Shown in pieces: positions 1-11,869 of a stretch of DNA of 64,000 nt. A program made the position numbers and the translations under genes. The notes beneath the pieces were generated by a model, which saw only the letters and a program-made list of their open reading frames with translations, did no database searches and was not told the DNA's origin. Each line of letters starts with the position of its first letter. Position 1 is the first letter of the stretch. Source of the stretch: Megachile rotundata. Its lineage: Eukaryota; Arthropoda; Insecta; Hymenoptera; Megachilidae. The stretch is from the NCBI RefSeq assembly GCF_050947335.1, contig NC_134995.1, forward strand, positions 9,648,501 to 9,712,500, given 5' to 3'.

Positions 1-119
1 AATTCTGTACGTTGTTGTGTTTTTTATGTAACTTGTGTATCATGTTTCCTGTAGTTTTGCCCGCAATGGTTGCAATATATGGAGAATGCAAATTTCGAAG
101 TTTGAGGATTGTGGTTAGT

Positions 120-343
120 TTGGAAATTTTTGAATTTTGGGGATTTAGGGAATTTGGGGAATTTGGGAAATATGGGGAATTGGGGAAATTTAAGGAATTT
201 GGGGTATTTGGGAAATTTTGGGACATTTGGGAATTTTAGGGATTTCGGGAATTTGGGAAATTTAGGGAATTTGAGAAATTTGGGAAATTTGGGAAATTTG
301 GGAAATTTGGAAAATTTGGAAAATTTCGAGTATTTTGAGAATT
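120..343 (+). repeat. G-rich 9-bp minisatellite
   Basis: Degenerate tandem copies of GGGAAATTT/GGGGAATTT read on the + strand. Open frames of 75-91 codons across it are repeat by-products. It meets its own reverse complement at about 345. Confidence 0.85.
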
Positions 344-345
344 CC

Positions 346-540
346 CTAAATCCTCAAATTCCCCAAATCCCAAGAATTCCCTAAATCCCAAAAATTCCTC
401 TAATCCCAAACGTTTCCTAAATTTCCGAAAATGTCCAAGTCCTTTAACTCCCAAATCCCGAAAATTCCCTAGAATCCCCAAAATCGTAGAAATCCCCAGA
501 ATTCCCAAATTCCAAAGATTCGAAAAATTCAAAATTTGCA
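346..540 (-). repeat. C-rich 9-bp minisatellite, inverted partner of 120-343
   Basis: Degenerate copies of AATTCCCTAAATCCCC-type sequence, the reverse complement of the preceding array. The two arrays abut head to head near 345, so the whole block could fold back on itself. Decay increases towards 540. Confidence 0.8.
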
Positions 541-1573
541 AATAATCGAGCTCACCAAATACCTCCCAAAATCCCGAAATATCCAAAAACCTCCGGTAAA
601 CAACCCAACATCACGAACAGAACTTGAAAACAAACATAGCTTCAGATCACGACACTATCGATCATCCATTAACGCAAGTAACTCGGTGAACACAGCTCGA
701 CCGTATCGAAGGGGTTAAAAAGTTTTGAATAACATATTAGCAAACAAGCGGCCATACTCGATCTTGAAGCGCAAAAAGCAATTATCAGCGCAGTGAATCG
801 GCGAGAACATTGTAACTCGGGCAGAGCGACGCTTCCCAATCAGGGCCGACATGCCAGGAAGAGGTCAACGTTGTCAGTTGGCTGTAAACATGTTGTTTAG
901 CTAGCCACATGCTCGCCTACCGGCAGATCCTCGTCTGGGTGTGAACGCGTTTTCCCTGGAAAATAGACGATGCAAAAGCTCACGCAACGATATAAAAAAC
1001 CCACCGCTACCTGGTAAACAACCTAACCCGGCTAATCACCGTCCCCATCAACCATGTTACACGTGTAGCCATTTGCACTGAAATGCGCTGGATCGAGTCA
1101 CGACATAATAAACCTTCGCTCGAGTAGGCTCCTATGATATTCAGATGCGGATTGATAACATTGTCACGTTTAATTTATTGATCGATGTAAACGGGGTGTT
1201 TCTGTCTTCGGTATATTTTGTGGGGCATGGAGGGATGTGGAAATTGAATAGGGGGATGTGGATGAAGACGCGATTAGGTTTGTACAGTGTTATATTTTGT
1301 TATATACAATTGTACAACAGAACAATTGTACATACAGAATTCTATAAATTTCCAAATTATAAAAATTCCTCAAATTTTCTAAATTTTCAATTTAGGGAAT
1401 TTGTGAGACTTCAGGGATTATTAGAATGTTTAGAATACGCAAAAATTGAGAAATTAGGGAGTATAGAAATTCGGAACTGTTGAGTTGGAAAATAGGGAAA
1501 TTTGGTATTTGTATATTTGCAAATTGGGAAATTGTAAAATCGAACAATTGAAAAGTTTCTGAATGACAAAATT
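541..1573. other. Non-repetitive intergenic DNA
   Basis: Positions 740-1140 are CpG-rich and non-repetitive. From 1200 the sequence becomes AT-rich and drifts into degenerate AAATTGGGA-like DNA (1370-1550). The longest frame is 1145-1483 on + (112 codons), and its C-terminal half runs into the degenerate repeat. No recognisable protein, tRNA or promoter was seen. Confidence 0.6.
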
Positions 1574-1668
1574 AAGTACTTGAATAATTGAATAATTGAA
1601 TAATGGAATAATTGAATAATTGAAGAATTAGAAACTTTAAAACTTGAAGAATAAAAAATTGAAAAATG
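1574..1668 (+). repeat. Short 8-bp AATTGAAT/AAGAATTG array
   Basis: About ten copies of an octamer alternating GAATAATT and GAAGAATT. It is the same family as the arrays at 22740-22990 and 51510-51900. Confidence 0.7.
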
Positions 1669-1669
1669 G

Positions 1670-2395
1670 TGAATGAAGTCTTTGACAGTTCTGTGACTCA
1701 AAAGTTGGAAAATGATTCATACTTCCCAAAGCACAGAAATTTCGAAACTTAAGAAGTGGGAAAGAAAAAAATTGTGTCGAGGATAATCGCTGTACTGTGC
1801 GGATCTCGATTCGGACGAGAAGGCCTGGTCCGAGCTTCGAGGATTTCGTGGCGGTTGTTCACCTCGAAATTTCGCCGGTAGCACGGCTGAAATCCCGCGC
1901 GGTGAAAGTCGAAAAGTTCATCGCGGCTTTAGAGAAAACCGTGGCTTTGTCGAAGCTTCCTTCAAATTAAATCGTCCTTGTTCGTTTTATTATCGGGAAG
2001 CAGTAACCGTGCAACAACGGTTAGAGCAAAAAGTGTTTACCCTGTCCGGGGCAATAAGCGTAACCGGAACGGTGGCCCTCGGCGAAATTATTTTAATTGC
2101 GTCAATTAAGAGGAAATTTATTTCGGAGGCGACGAAAGGCCGAGAAAAATCCCGTGTAACGATCGACGTTTATGCCCGGCACGTTCTATTGGTCGTTACT
2201 GTAATTACAGCCGCGAAAAGCGGACCGAACAAAAGGACGAATTCATTTTTATGAACGTTTGTTCGTTACGCGAACGTCCTGATATATGGCGCTCGAAACA
2301 ACCGAACTTTCATGTCGAATTTTTTACACACTCTTTGTACGATTTTATACAATATGACAAATGTCACAATGACGGTTATTATTTTTAACGTTGAT
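1670..2395. other. CpG-rich unique block, possible regulatory DNA
   Basis: Positions 1790-2280 are clearly richer in GC and CpG than the neighbouring DNA and contain no repeats. A frame at 2009-2254 on + (81 codons) spans part of it with a mixed, protein-like composition, but I recognise no domain and there is no supporting gene structure. The stretch 2080-2130 holds several TAATT-type sites. A regulatory or decayed exonic origin are both possible. Confidence 0.35.
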
Positions 2396-2399
2396 TTGT

Positions 2400-3290
2400 T
2401 TGATGGATGGGTTAGGTAGCTTGCAATTTTTGAATAAATAAGGAAAGTTATAATGTCATGTGTATTTTCAACGTATATGTATTATTATATATTTACATGT
2501 ACCAAAATGTAACATAATCTAACTATGTATATGTATAGTAGGAAATTTCAGTAGCAGTATATTAAATACCCAAAGTAATTATCGATATGCTTAAACCCAT
2601 CACTACTTCAGTAGTTGCGTAAGAGTAAGACTAAGTAAATTAATATGAATAAAGAAAGTCAAAATGTTATATCATATATGTACAATACATATGTAGATGT
2701 TCAACAGTCTTAAACCCATCACTACTTCTGCAGTTGCGTTAGAGTCACACTATATAAATTAATATAAATAAAGAATATCAAAATGTTATAACATGTATGT
2801 ATGATACATATATAGATTATAATATGAAATTTCAATGACGATAGTGCATTAAATACTCAAAGTAATTATCGATAGAGAATGTGGTCTTCAACAGTCTTAA
2901 ACCCATCACTACTTCTGCAGTTGCGTCAGAGTCACACTATATAAATTAATATAAGTAAAGAATATCAAAATGTTATAACATGTATGTATGATACATATAT
3001 AGATTATAATATGAAATTTCAGTGACGATAGTGCATTAAATACTCAAAGTAATTATCGATAGAGAATGTGGTCTTCAACAGTCTTAAACCCATCACTACT
3101 TCTGCAGTTGCGTCAAACTATATAAATTAATAGAAACAAAGAAAGTTAAAATGTTATAATATATATGTAGATATGTATGATATGTAATTTCATTGTCGAT
3201 AGTGTATTAAATACACAATGTTATATTAATTATCAATGAAGAATGTGGTGTCCAATACGCTTCAACCCATCACTACTTTTGCACTTGCGA
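2400..3290. repeat. ~186-bp satellite, about 4.5 copies
   Basis: The landmark TTAAACCCATCACTACTTC begins at 2591, 2710, 2897 and 3083, and a diverged form begins at 3261, giving spacings of 119, 187, 186 and 178 bp. Copies at 2710 and 2897 are nearly identical. The second spacing reflects an internal deletion in the first copy. Units share TAATTATCGAT and ATACTCAAAG blocks. Confidence 0.9.
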
Positions 3291-3870
3291 TTTTATGAAC
3301 TCTTGCACAAATTACAATCAATTTTGATCTCCAAACTTAGTAACGCACCTAATCTAAACTCTATTAAGGTTATTATCACGCATCACAAGACAATCTCACA
3401 ACGAACAAATTATGTCAACTATCACTACCGTAATTTGTCACATATCTTCAACGACCACCATACGTTTTTCCTTCGATCACGAATAAATTTTACCGGCAAA
3501 CAGAGACGTTCCGGGGTCAAGAGCCGTCGGCGAAATAATGGAACAAAAAGGAGCGTGTAAACGTGCTCGTAGAGTGCATTCGTAATAAAAGCAAACGTCA
3601 GAACGAGCTTTGTCGGCACGCGGACTACCACGGTGTCCATTATGATTATTGGAAGAGCACGACACCAAGGAAAAGTACGTCTGACTAAACGACGAAAGCT
3701 GCTTTATTTCAACACCGAACCGGCTGCACCTTCACTTGATAATGCGACCGCCGTCCTTGATGATACCTGCGCCAGAAATGAATGAAGCCGGCAACGCGCA
3801 GGCGAAAGCGAATCTGTTTTATCTAGGAAGAGGATCTTATTTCTGGGCTCCGTTGGGAGCTCACTTGTTG
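3291..3870. other. Non-repetitive DNA
   Basis: Mixed-composition DNA, CpG-containing from 3470. Overlapping short frames occur on both strands (3243-3560 +, 105 codons; 3425-3640 -, 71 codons), with no recognisable product. Confidence 0.5.
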
Positions 3871-3874
3871 ATTT

Positions 3875-4895
3875 TTAGGGACTTTCTGGGATTCGGGAAT
3901 TTTGCGATGGGGGTAGATTATGGAAATTTGGGAAATTGGGGACTTGGGAATTTGGGGATTTAGGGAATTGGGGAATTGGGGAATTGGAAATAGGAGAATT
4001 TGGGGATTTGGTAGTATGAGGATTCGGGGATTTAGTAATAAGGGGAATTGGGGTTTTGGTAACAGGAGAATTTGGGGATTTGGTAATGTGAGGATCTGGG
4101 GATTTGAGAATTTGGTAATATGAGGATTTGGGGTTTGAGAATTTGGGGATTTTAGAATTTGGTAATAAGTGAAATTGGGGTTTTGGTAATCGGAGAATTT
4201 TGGGATTTGGTAATGTGAGGATTTGGGAATTTGGTAATATGAGGATTTGGGGTTTGAGAATTTGGGGATTTTGGAATTTGGTAATAAGTGGAATTGGGGT
4301 TTTGGTAACAGGAGAATTTTGGGATTTGGTAATGTGAGGATTTGGGGTTTGAGAATTTGGGGACTTTGGAATTTGGTAATAAGTGGAATTGGGGTTTTGG
4401 TAACAGGAGAATTTAGGGATTTGGTAATGTGAGGATTTGGGGTTTGAGAATTTGGGGATTTTGGTATTTGATAATAAGTGGAATTGGGGTTTTGGTAACA
4501 GGAGAATTTGGGGAATTGGTAATATGAGGATTTGGACATTTGAAAATTTGGTAATATCAAAATTTGGGGATTATGAGATTTGGTCATATGGGGATTTGAA
4601 AAATTAGGGATTTGGTCATATGGGGATTTAGGGCTTGTAAGATTTAGTCATATGAGGATTTGGAAAATTAGGGATTTGGTAATATGTGAACATGAGTATT
4701 TGGAGATTTAGTAATATGCCAATTTGGGATTTTAAGATTTGGTCATATGAGGATTTCAGGAATTATGAATTTGTTAATATAATTATTTGATAATATAAGT
4801 ACTTAGAAATGTTAAAATTTGGTAATATAAAAATTTGACAACATGAAACAGAACTTGAGAATTTGCTCATATGAGGATTTAGGGACTTGGTGAAT
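3875..4895 (+). repeat. G-rich minisatellite with ~95-bp higher-order unit
   Basis: Short GGGGATTTGG/GGTAATATGAGG modules. The landmark TAATAAGTGGAATTGGGG recurs at 4163, 4282, 4377 and 4472 (119, 95, 95 bp apart). The right part (4560-4895) is increasingly degenerate. A 254-codon minus-strand frame across it is an artefact of the repeat. Confidence 0.88.
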
Positions 4896-5394
4896 TGGGT
4901 TTGAATTCTAAATCACGAGTAGAATTCAATTCGATCGAAGGATTAATTATCGACGATAATAACAGTAAAATTTCCGTCCGAGATAATAGCTCCACGGAAA
5001 ACTGCCTTTCCATCGACGCAGGTAAATAAGTTTCCCCACACATAGGTATATCGATATAGCTCTTTCGACCTCGAGCCACGGTATCGATACGGCGTGAACG
5101 TTTATTAACATCGAAGTGCTTTCACCGAATATGAGCATCTAGTAATCCATAGGGATAAGGCAGGCAAAAAAAGGTAATCCTTTTCCTATTTTTCAAGTAA
5201 CTTAGAACTGCGATGACGTTAAAAGCTTTATCGTTCATCGTTCTTGACATCTCTGCATCCTCTTATGGGGTTGGAAATACCAGGAAAATTGAGCTTTAAT
5301 GAGATTTAGGGAAGCTTGCGTGTTTACTGACTAAATTTTTGGTGGATATTTTGTGTTATGGTAGAGTTCATATTTTGTATAAAAATATTATGAA
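4896..5394. other. Non-repetitive DNA
   Basis: Unique sequence, CpG-containing at 4915-5130 with TTAATTATCGACGATAAT-type dyads. Only frames below 70 codons. Nothing else recognised. Confidence 0.5.
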
Positions 5395-6060
5395 TGTGTT
5401 ATGTATAAGTTACTTATATGATTCATCAGAATGTTATATGTGAGTTACTCATGTGACTCGTCAAAATTTTATATATTAGTTACTCATATGACTCAACAAG
5501 ATGTCACATACGAGTTACTCATATGGCTCATCAAGATGTCACATATGAGTTACTCATATGACTCATCAGAATATCATGTATGTGTCACTCATATGACTCA
5601 TCAAAATGTCATATATGAAGTACTCATATAACTCATCAAAATGTCATATATTAGTTACTCATATGACTCATCAAGATGTCACATATGAGTTACTCATATG
5701 ACTCATCAAGATGTCACATATGAGTTACTCATATGACTCATCAGAATGTCATGTATGTGTCACTCATATGACTCATCAAAATGTCATGTATGTGTCACTC
5801 ATATGACTCATCAAAATGTCATATATGAAGTAGACATATAACTCATCAAGATGTCACATATGAGTTACTCATATGACTCATCAGAATGTCATGTATGTGT
5901 CACTCATATGACTCATCAAAATGTCATATATGAAGTACTCATATAACTCATCAAAATGTCATATATTAGTTACTCATATGACTCATCAAGATGTCACATA
6001 TGAGTTACTCATATGACTCATTAAAATATCACATATGAATTACTTATGTAACTTATTAAA
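5395..6060 (+). repeat. 35-bp array carrying TGACTCAT in nearly every unit
   Basis: About 18 copies with an exact 35-bp spacing in the homogeneous part (landmark at 5663 and 5698). Each unit contains the near-perfect palindrome CATATGAGTTACTCATATG and the heptamer TGACTCA, the consensus of AP-1/bZIP factors. Because 35 is not a multiple of 3, only short frames run through it. Confidence 0.92.
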
Positions 6061-6359
6061 ATTTACTTAATTATATGTAAGTTTCAGTATGCATATATGC
6101 ATGTGTGCATATACTTATTTTATTGTATGTACGAGATGTGTTTAGAATGTCACATATCCACATATATTATCATCAACTGTACTCGTTAACACACATGTTT
6201 ATCATAAAGACGAATTTGATTAAGTGTACTTATACATTTCATATACGATACACATGTCATATGTGAGTTATTCATATGACTCATTTGCCTAACTACCACT
6301 TACACATTTCATATATTTTCCAAAACATTCCACCCACCCAATTCCCCACACTAATAATC
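6061..6359. other. AT-rich spacer with one isolated 35-bp unit
   Basis: Positions 6250-6285 hold a detached copy of the 35-bp unit (GTCATATGTGAGTTATTCAT followed by ATGACTCATT). Around 6085-6115 there is an alternating ATGCATATATGCATGTG dyad. Otherwise nothing was recognised. Confidence 0.6.
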
Positions 6360-6515
6360 AATTTCAATTAAATATTAAGCAAATGAACAATTTCAATTCA
6401 ACAATGGAACAATATCAATCTAACAAAGCCAATGGAATTTCAATGTAACAATACCAACCGAACAATTTCAATCAAACAATATCAATCAAACAATTTCAAT
6501 CTAACCTAAATCGAA
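6360..6515. repeat. Short ~15-bp AACAATTTCAATC array
   Basis: Loose tandem copies of ACAATTTCAATC / ACAATATCAATC with variable spacing. Confidence 0.65.
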
Positions 6516-7144
6516 GAAACTCAACAATGAACATTGTAACATAAAATACGAAACGAGTGATTTTGACTGGTTGCCAGTTCCAGTGTTAAAGGGTTAGTTT
6601 TTAAATTGCTATGTCATAAATGAAATTTTGCGGTCCCGTTATATCCTTTCGATACCGAGGTATTTAGTATTGGACTATGTGTGTGTATCTGATGAACGGG
6701 AATGAAATCGATTCCAGGAGGATTCAACAGCAGTCGCAGTCATTCTTTCTTTTGTATATCATATTTTATTGTGTACCAATCGACCTGCCAGGGTGTATTC
6801 TTCGCGAATCAATAGTCGAGCTTCGTTTTAAGCCAGTTATCTTTCTCGTAGACAGGGATGAAACGGTTAAACCCTTTTTTTTTCAAGTCGAACGTGGTCA
6901 ACGGAAACAGATTGTATCTGAATACGTTGAGTGAAAGCAATATACGTTCTGTTTGTGATGCCTCGTTCATTCGATATTAATTAATGAGCACACTCGTTAA
7001 TTACATGTTCCATCGCCCGCAGGGTGTTTTTGTTGTTCTCATATGCAGTATAGGGATGTCTGATGAATTTACTGCGGAGAGTACAATTGTTGATGATGCA
7101 TTGTTTTGAATATTGAGAAATATATAATTTTATAAGAGAGATTC
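6516..7144. other. Non-repetitive DNA
   Basis: Unique sequence. The longest frame is 6677-6934 on + (85 codons) with no recognised domain. A T9 run at about 6877 lies inside that frame, which argues against constrained coding. Confidence 0.5.
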
Positions 7145-7800
7145 GAGGTTCGAGAATCTGGGAATTTGAGGAATTGGGCACTAGGGAATTTGTCGATTAG
7201 GGAATTTGGGGGTTAGGGAATTTAGAGATTAGGGAATTTGGGGACAAAGGAATTTGGGATCTAGGGAATATTGGGACAAGGGAAATTGGGATCTAGGGAA
7301 TTTGGGGACTAGGGAATTTGGGATCTAGGGAATTTGGGGACAAGGGAATTTGGGATTTATGGAATTTGGGGACTAGGGAATTTGGGATCTAGGGAATTTG
7401 GGGACAATGGAATTTGAGATTTATGGAATTTGGGGACTAGGGAATTTGGAGGTAAGGGAATTTGGGATTTAGGGAATTTTGGGACAAGGAAATTTGGGAT
7501 CTAGGGAATTTTGGAACTAAGGAATTTGGGATCTATGGAATTTGGGGAGAAGGGAATTTGGAGGCTAGGGAATCTGAGAACTAGGAAATATGTGGATTAG
7601 GGAATTTCGGGACTAGGGAATTTGGAGATTACAGAATTTGCCGACTAGGGAATTTGACGACTATGGATTTGAGAGATTAGAGAATTTGGGGGCTACGGAA
7701 TTTGGAGGCTAGGGAATTTCGGGATTAGCTAATTTAGGACGTTGGGAATTTGGGGAATATAATATTTGGGAACTAGGAAATTCGGGATCTAGGCAATTTG
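7145..7800 (+). repeat. 16-bp minisatellite GGGAATTTGGGGACTA
   Basis: About 40 copies of 16-bp units, mostly alternating GGGAATTTGGGGACTA and GGGAATTTGGGATCTA, so a 32-bp dimer is visible in the centre (7290-7420). Stops (TAG) in the unit keep frames short. Confidence 0.92.
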
Positions 7801-8190
7801 GGAACTGGTGAATTTGGTAAATTGGTAATTTGCAAATTTGGGAAGTGTGAATTTGAAAATTTGGAAAATTGTGAAATTTGAAAATAAATGATTGGGAATT
7901 TGAGAAATTTGGAAAATTTGGAAGACTGGGAAATTAGCAGTTGGGAATTTAGGAAATTTGGAAAATTGAAAAAGTGGTAAATTGGGAAATTGGAAATTTG
8001 GAAGATTGGAATTCTTAAAAATTGGGAAAAATGGGAAAATGAGGAAAATTGGGAAATTAGGAAATTGGAAAATTGTAAAATTAGAAAATTGAGAAATTGG
8101 GAAACTGGGAAATTGAGAAATCACGAAATTAGAAAGTGGAAATTTAGGAATTTGAGAAATAGGTAATTTACAAATTTGGAAACTTGAGAA
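7801..8190 (+). repeat. Degenerate 8-bp AAATTGGG array
   Basis: Continues the previous array without a gap but with an octamer-like unit (GGAAATTG/GGGAAATT) and more substitutions. A 138-codon minus-strand frame through it is compositional. Confidence 0.8.
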
Positions 8191-9160
8191 CATGTCTAAT
8201 AACAATTAGTAAATTCTCATTCCCATAAAATTCTTGAAACCCTTGCGAGTGCAATAGTATTGCACTAAAATGTCATCCAAATAATCGCACCAACCAATTT
8301 TCCCCAAAACTCCTTTGTCTCACCCCCAAAACCATCTTACTCAAGTACATCACGCACAAGCAAGACAATACATATCTTGAGAGCAACGATTATCCCCTTT
8401 CGATGCACAGAAAATACAATCGACATTGTATTTCCATCTATGTTTCGCTAAACCGCGATCTGCTCAAAGCATTGTATCAACTCAACGCTGATCGATAATT
8501 CAAGCAAAGTAAACCCGTTTCGGTTGATTCGAAAAGCTTTTCATTCGGCTGTCATAAATTACGCGAATCTTTTTCGTCGCAAAGGCAGCCGTCGTTCACG
8601 CGAGATGAAAAAGAGAGAGTCGGGAAAAAAATTTAATTGGAGCGAAAACTCGAAGCGTACCGCCCTTTTCGGATCGTTCAAATCGTTTCTGTTCCAGCGT
8701 GAACCTTGATAGCCTTATCTTTCGGCCTGGCCAAAGAAAGAAGAGTCACCGATATCGCCGAATGAAAAATTTCGGTCCTTCATTGCTGTCATCGCTCAGC
8801 AGACTTCATTCCACGCTTTACGTTCGAATCGACCGAACAGATACTTCAGAGACGAGAACCCTTTAACACTTTGATTGCCGTGTCGCTCGCATCTGGATGA
8901 CGGTTGAAGGATCACGAAAAATGGCCAATTTTTGAAGCGAACGCTCTTGTTTTAGGGCAATTAGTTTTAAAGGAAAATTGTGGTTTTAGTCGTTTTTAAT
9001 CTTTCGAGTAAAGATACGGATTTTTTATTATTTTTTGAAGGTTTAAGGACTTGGAAAATTAAAATGTTATATGTATGATAATATATTTGATAAATATATT
9101 GAGATAAATGAGTTTGAAAAATTATCATTTTTATATTTTGTATTGATTGTATATATAATA
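8191..9160. other. Non-repetitive DNA
   Basis: Unique, moderately CpG-rich from 8390 to 8940, AT-rich from 8940. Frames up to 91 codons (9071-9346 +) overlap the following transposable element. No gene recognised. Confidence 0.5.
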
Positions 9161-9162
9161 TA

Positions 9163-9686
9163 CAGTGTGGCTCACAATTGGTGTAGGTCTTTTAAGTGGA
9201 AGGTAGCTGACGTGATTCTGAATAAGATTTCCTTTTGCGAAAATCGGGTGCGAAGCTTCGTTTTTGAATTATTAAGGAAAAACGAGGACCAATCAGAGCG
9301 CGAGGATTACGCGTGCGCAGACGCGAGAGCGCAGCTTCGAGCCTAAAGGCGGGGCGCGTGCGTAGACGCGAGAGCGCAGCCATAAGCCTAGAGGCGGGCG
9401 CGTGCGCAGACGCGAGAGCGCAGCTTCGAGCCTAAAGGCGGGGCGCGTGCGTAGACGCGAGAGCGCAGCCATAAGCCTAGAGGCGGGGCGCGTGCGCAGA
9501 CGCGAGAGCGCAGCTTCGAGCCTAGCGTCTGCGCATGCGTAATCCTCGCGCTCTGATTGATCCACGTTTTTCTTTAATAATTCAAAAACAAAGCTTCGCA
9601 CCCCATTTTCGCAAAGGGAAATTTTATTCAGAATCACGTCAGCTACCTCCCACTTCAAAGACCCACACCAATTGCGAGACTCCCTA
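9163..9686. mobile_element. 524-bp TA-flanked MITE (mariner-like termini)
   Basis: A foldback element with inverted arms of about 155 bp (9163-9325 and 9522-9686) at roughly 85-90% identity. The ends read CAGTGTGGCTCACAATTGG on the left and, reverse-complemented, TAGGGAGTCTCGCAATTGG on the right. They are flanked by TA (9161-9162 and 9687-9688), the target duplication of Tc1/mariner transposons. There is no transposase frame, so it is non-autonomous. The centre is a GC-rich 45-bp minisatellite. The mariner assignment rests on the TA flanks and TIR layout only. Confidence 0.8.
9313..9530. repeat. 45-bp GC-rich minisatellite inside the MITE
   Basis: The landmark AGACGCGAGAGCGCAG begins at 9319, 9364, 9408, 9453 and 9498 (spacing 44-45 bp). 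Two unit types alternate, one with CTTCGAGCCTAAAGG and one with CCATAAGCCTAGAGG, giving a 90-bp dimer repeated about 2.5 times. It is far richer in CpG than anything else nearby. Confidence 0.92.
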
Positions 9687-9688
9687 TA

Positions 9689-10297
9689 TGTATATCAAGC
9701 TTGATAACTAAATATGATACTTTAATATAGAAATACAAAAAATATATATACAAAAGAATTATTACCCTATACCAAAAATTGAATTATTCTTAAAATCGTA
9801 TTACAGCAGGTATCGACACAACGTGTCAAGTAAAACAGTCGAAAAACTTGTTGCTCGATAATCTCGTACAATACTCTAAATAAATGTTCACATTCGAAGT
9901 TCGATACGCTGAAGATTATTGAACGTGAAATGGTAAACGGAAAGCGTCGTTTCCCAATAATAAACAGATTCATGGGCGTAACGATGGGACGAAGGAGACC
10001 ACGGGAAATGCCAGAAGGCGTCGATAAGGACGCTTGTTGCATCGCAGCACAGATTTCGTGCCAGATTTTGTCGTACCCCTTTATTTCACCGTTTCCATCG
10101 GTTAAATTGAATTTCCTCCATTGAATCCGCGCGTAAACAAGTAAATAAGTCAGCCGCAAATCGACTGGTGTGGCTACGCAAACCGTTGTTGATGTTACAA
10201 TGTTATTTTCATCAAATGATGGGTGTAGGAATATGTGATGTGTGAGGGACATTGTGTGATGGGACTTTTATGACAATTTCTTATTGTTTTATATTCA
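9689..10297. other. Non-repetitive DNA with a 161-codon frame
   Basis: The minus-strand frame 9767-10252 (161 codons) is the longest one outside any repeat. It shows no recognisable domain, no signal peptide and no clear splice context, and the opposite strand carries a 64-codon frame (9930-10124). It could be an exon of an unknown gene or simply chance. I lean towards chance. Confidence 0.3.
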
Positions 10298-11050
10298 CAA
10301 ATGTCCACATCCCCAAATTTCTACATCTCCAAATCCTCACATTCTCAAATGTCCACGTGCTCAAATTTCTACATCTCCAATTTCTCACATTCTCAAATGT
10401 CCACATCCTCAAGTTTCTACATCTCCAAATCCTCACATTCTCAAATGTCCACATCCCCAAATTTCTACATCTCTAAATCCTCACATTCTCAAATCTCCAC
10501 ATCCCCAAATTTCTACGTCTCCAAATCCTCACATTCTCAAATGTCCACGTGCTCAAATTTCTACATCTCCAATTTCTCACATTCTCAAATGTCCACATCC
10601 CCAAATTTCTACATCTCTAAATCCTCACATTCTCAAATCTCCACATCCCCAAATTTCTACGTCTCCAAATCCTCACATTCTCAAATGTCCACATCCCCAA
10701 ATCTCTACATCTCCAAATCCTCACATTCTCAAATGTCCACATCCCCAAATTTCTACATCTCCAAATCCTCATCTTCCCAAACACCGACATCCCCAAATCC
10801 CCATATTCTTAAACCTCCACCTCTCCAAGTCCCTACATTTCCAAATCTCCACATCCCCAAATTTCCACCTCCCCAAATCCCTACATCCCCAAATTCATAC
10901 ATTAATCTCTACATCCCCAAACACCTATCTCCCAACTCCACACCGTAGAACCCACATCCTCCTAAATCCACATATCCCCAAATCCAAACGTCCCCCAAAA
11001 TCTCGAACCCATCCTAAAACCCTTCAGTCCATCCTACAACCCCTCAAAAA
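10298..11050 (-). repeat. 48-bp C-rich minisatellite
   Basis: Homogeneous 48-bp units (10300-10780) containing CCACATCCCCAAATTTCTAC, CCAAATCCTCACATTCTCAA and variants, grading into degenerate 12-mers to about 11050. As 48 is divisible by 3, two + frames stay open (10284-11057, 257 codons; 10301-10948, 215 codons) with 16-residue periodicity. These are not genes. Confidence 0.92.
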
Positions 11051-11869
11051 TCAATAAGCAGATCATTTGCTTGATTGTTCCTTCTCTAACGAAGAGCACA
11101 GCGAAAGTTGCGAAGTCGTTTTAATCAAGAACCTTTTGTCGCGGCTTATCTCGGTAGCCGCGAACATAGAAGCAAGCGTAGCGTAAACCGATTCGGGTCG
11201 ATAATAAAATCGGCTGATTTCGTCGGGCTTAAACTCGGTAAGATTCTCTCCGTTGGCCGAGTTCTGGCAAGTTCGATTTCAATGCGGGCTAGTGACTCGT
11301 TCCCGGTGCGGTCTCCCGACGAGACACAACGTTTCCCACAGAACTGAAGAGCGGGACAACGATAGAAGGCCAAGGCGTTTCCTCCGGTGATCCTGTATTT
11401 CCTTCTTTTGGTTCGTGTACAGACGTAGACCAGTCCGCTGTCTAAAAACTTGCCGAAGAGAAATTCAGCGAAGCACGCAGGGTTTCCCTTTTAGAAGTGC
11501 CTTCTGTATACAAGGGATCCGCGGTCTATGTCGAAGAGCGCAAGATAGGTGTCCGTTTCTTTCGTTCTGCTCGGTACCGGTTTGACTGGGTTACGAGATG
11601 CGACGATACGGAGACTTAATTGACCCGGGATTACATTTACAATCGATGGACGACGCTTTGGATCATGCAGAAATTTTATTGAGATTTTCGTATTTGGTGA
11701 ATGGAATTTGAGGCGGCTTTTAGGGAAATATAGGTAGTTGAGAGGGCACTTTCATTTAATGGACGCTGGACTTATGAGGTGAGGTTTTGAGAGGCTCTGA
11801 CACTAGGGGACGATTTTTGTGATTTTTAGAGGTTTAAGTTCCTAAATGGGGAAATGTAGGTTTTTGAAT
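11051..11869. other. Non-repetitive DNA, CpG-rich in the left half
   Basis: Positions 11090-11640 are unique and CpG-rich with short overlapping frames on both strands (11108-11347 +, 11146-11373 -). Positions 11640-11870 are transitional. No feature recognised. Confidence 0.5.

Noticed and set aside
5395..6060. CRISPR-like regular repeat
   Set aside because: Units are contiguous with no unique spacers, and the surrounding DNA is eukaryotic.
9767..10252. 161-codon minus-strand gene
   Set aside because: Not listed as a CDS: no recognisable domain or splice context. The length is achievable by chance in 64 kb and the opposite strand is also partly open.
10284..11057. Ser/Pro-rich secreted-looking protein of 257 codons
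   Set aside because: Periodic 16-residue translation of the 48-bp C-rich array; an alternative frame is equally open.
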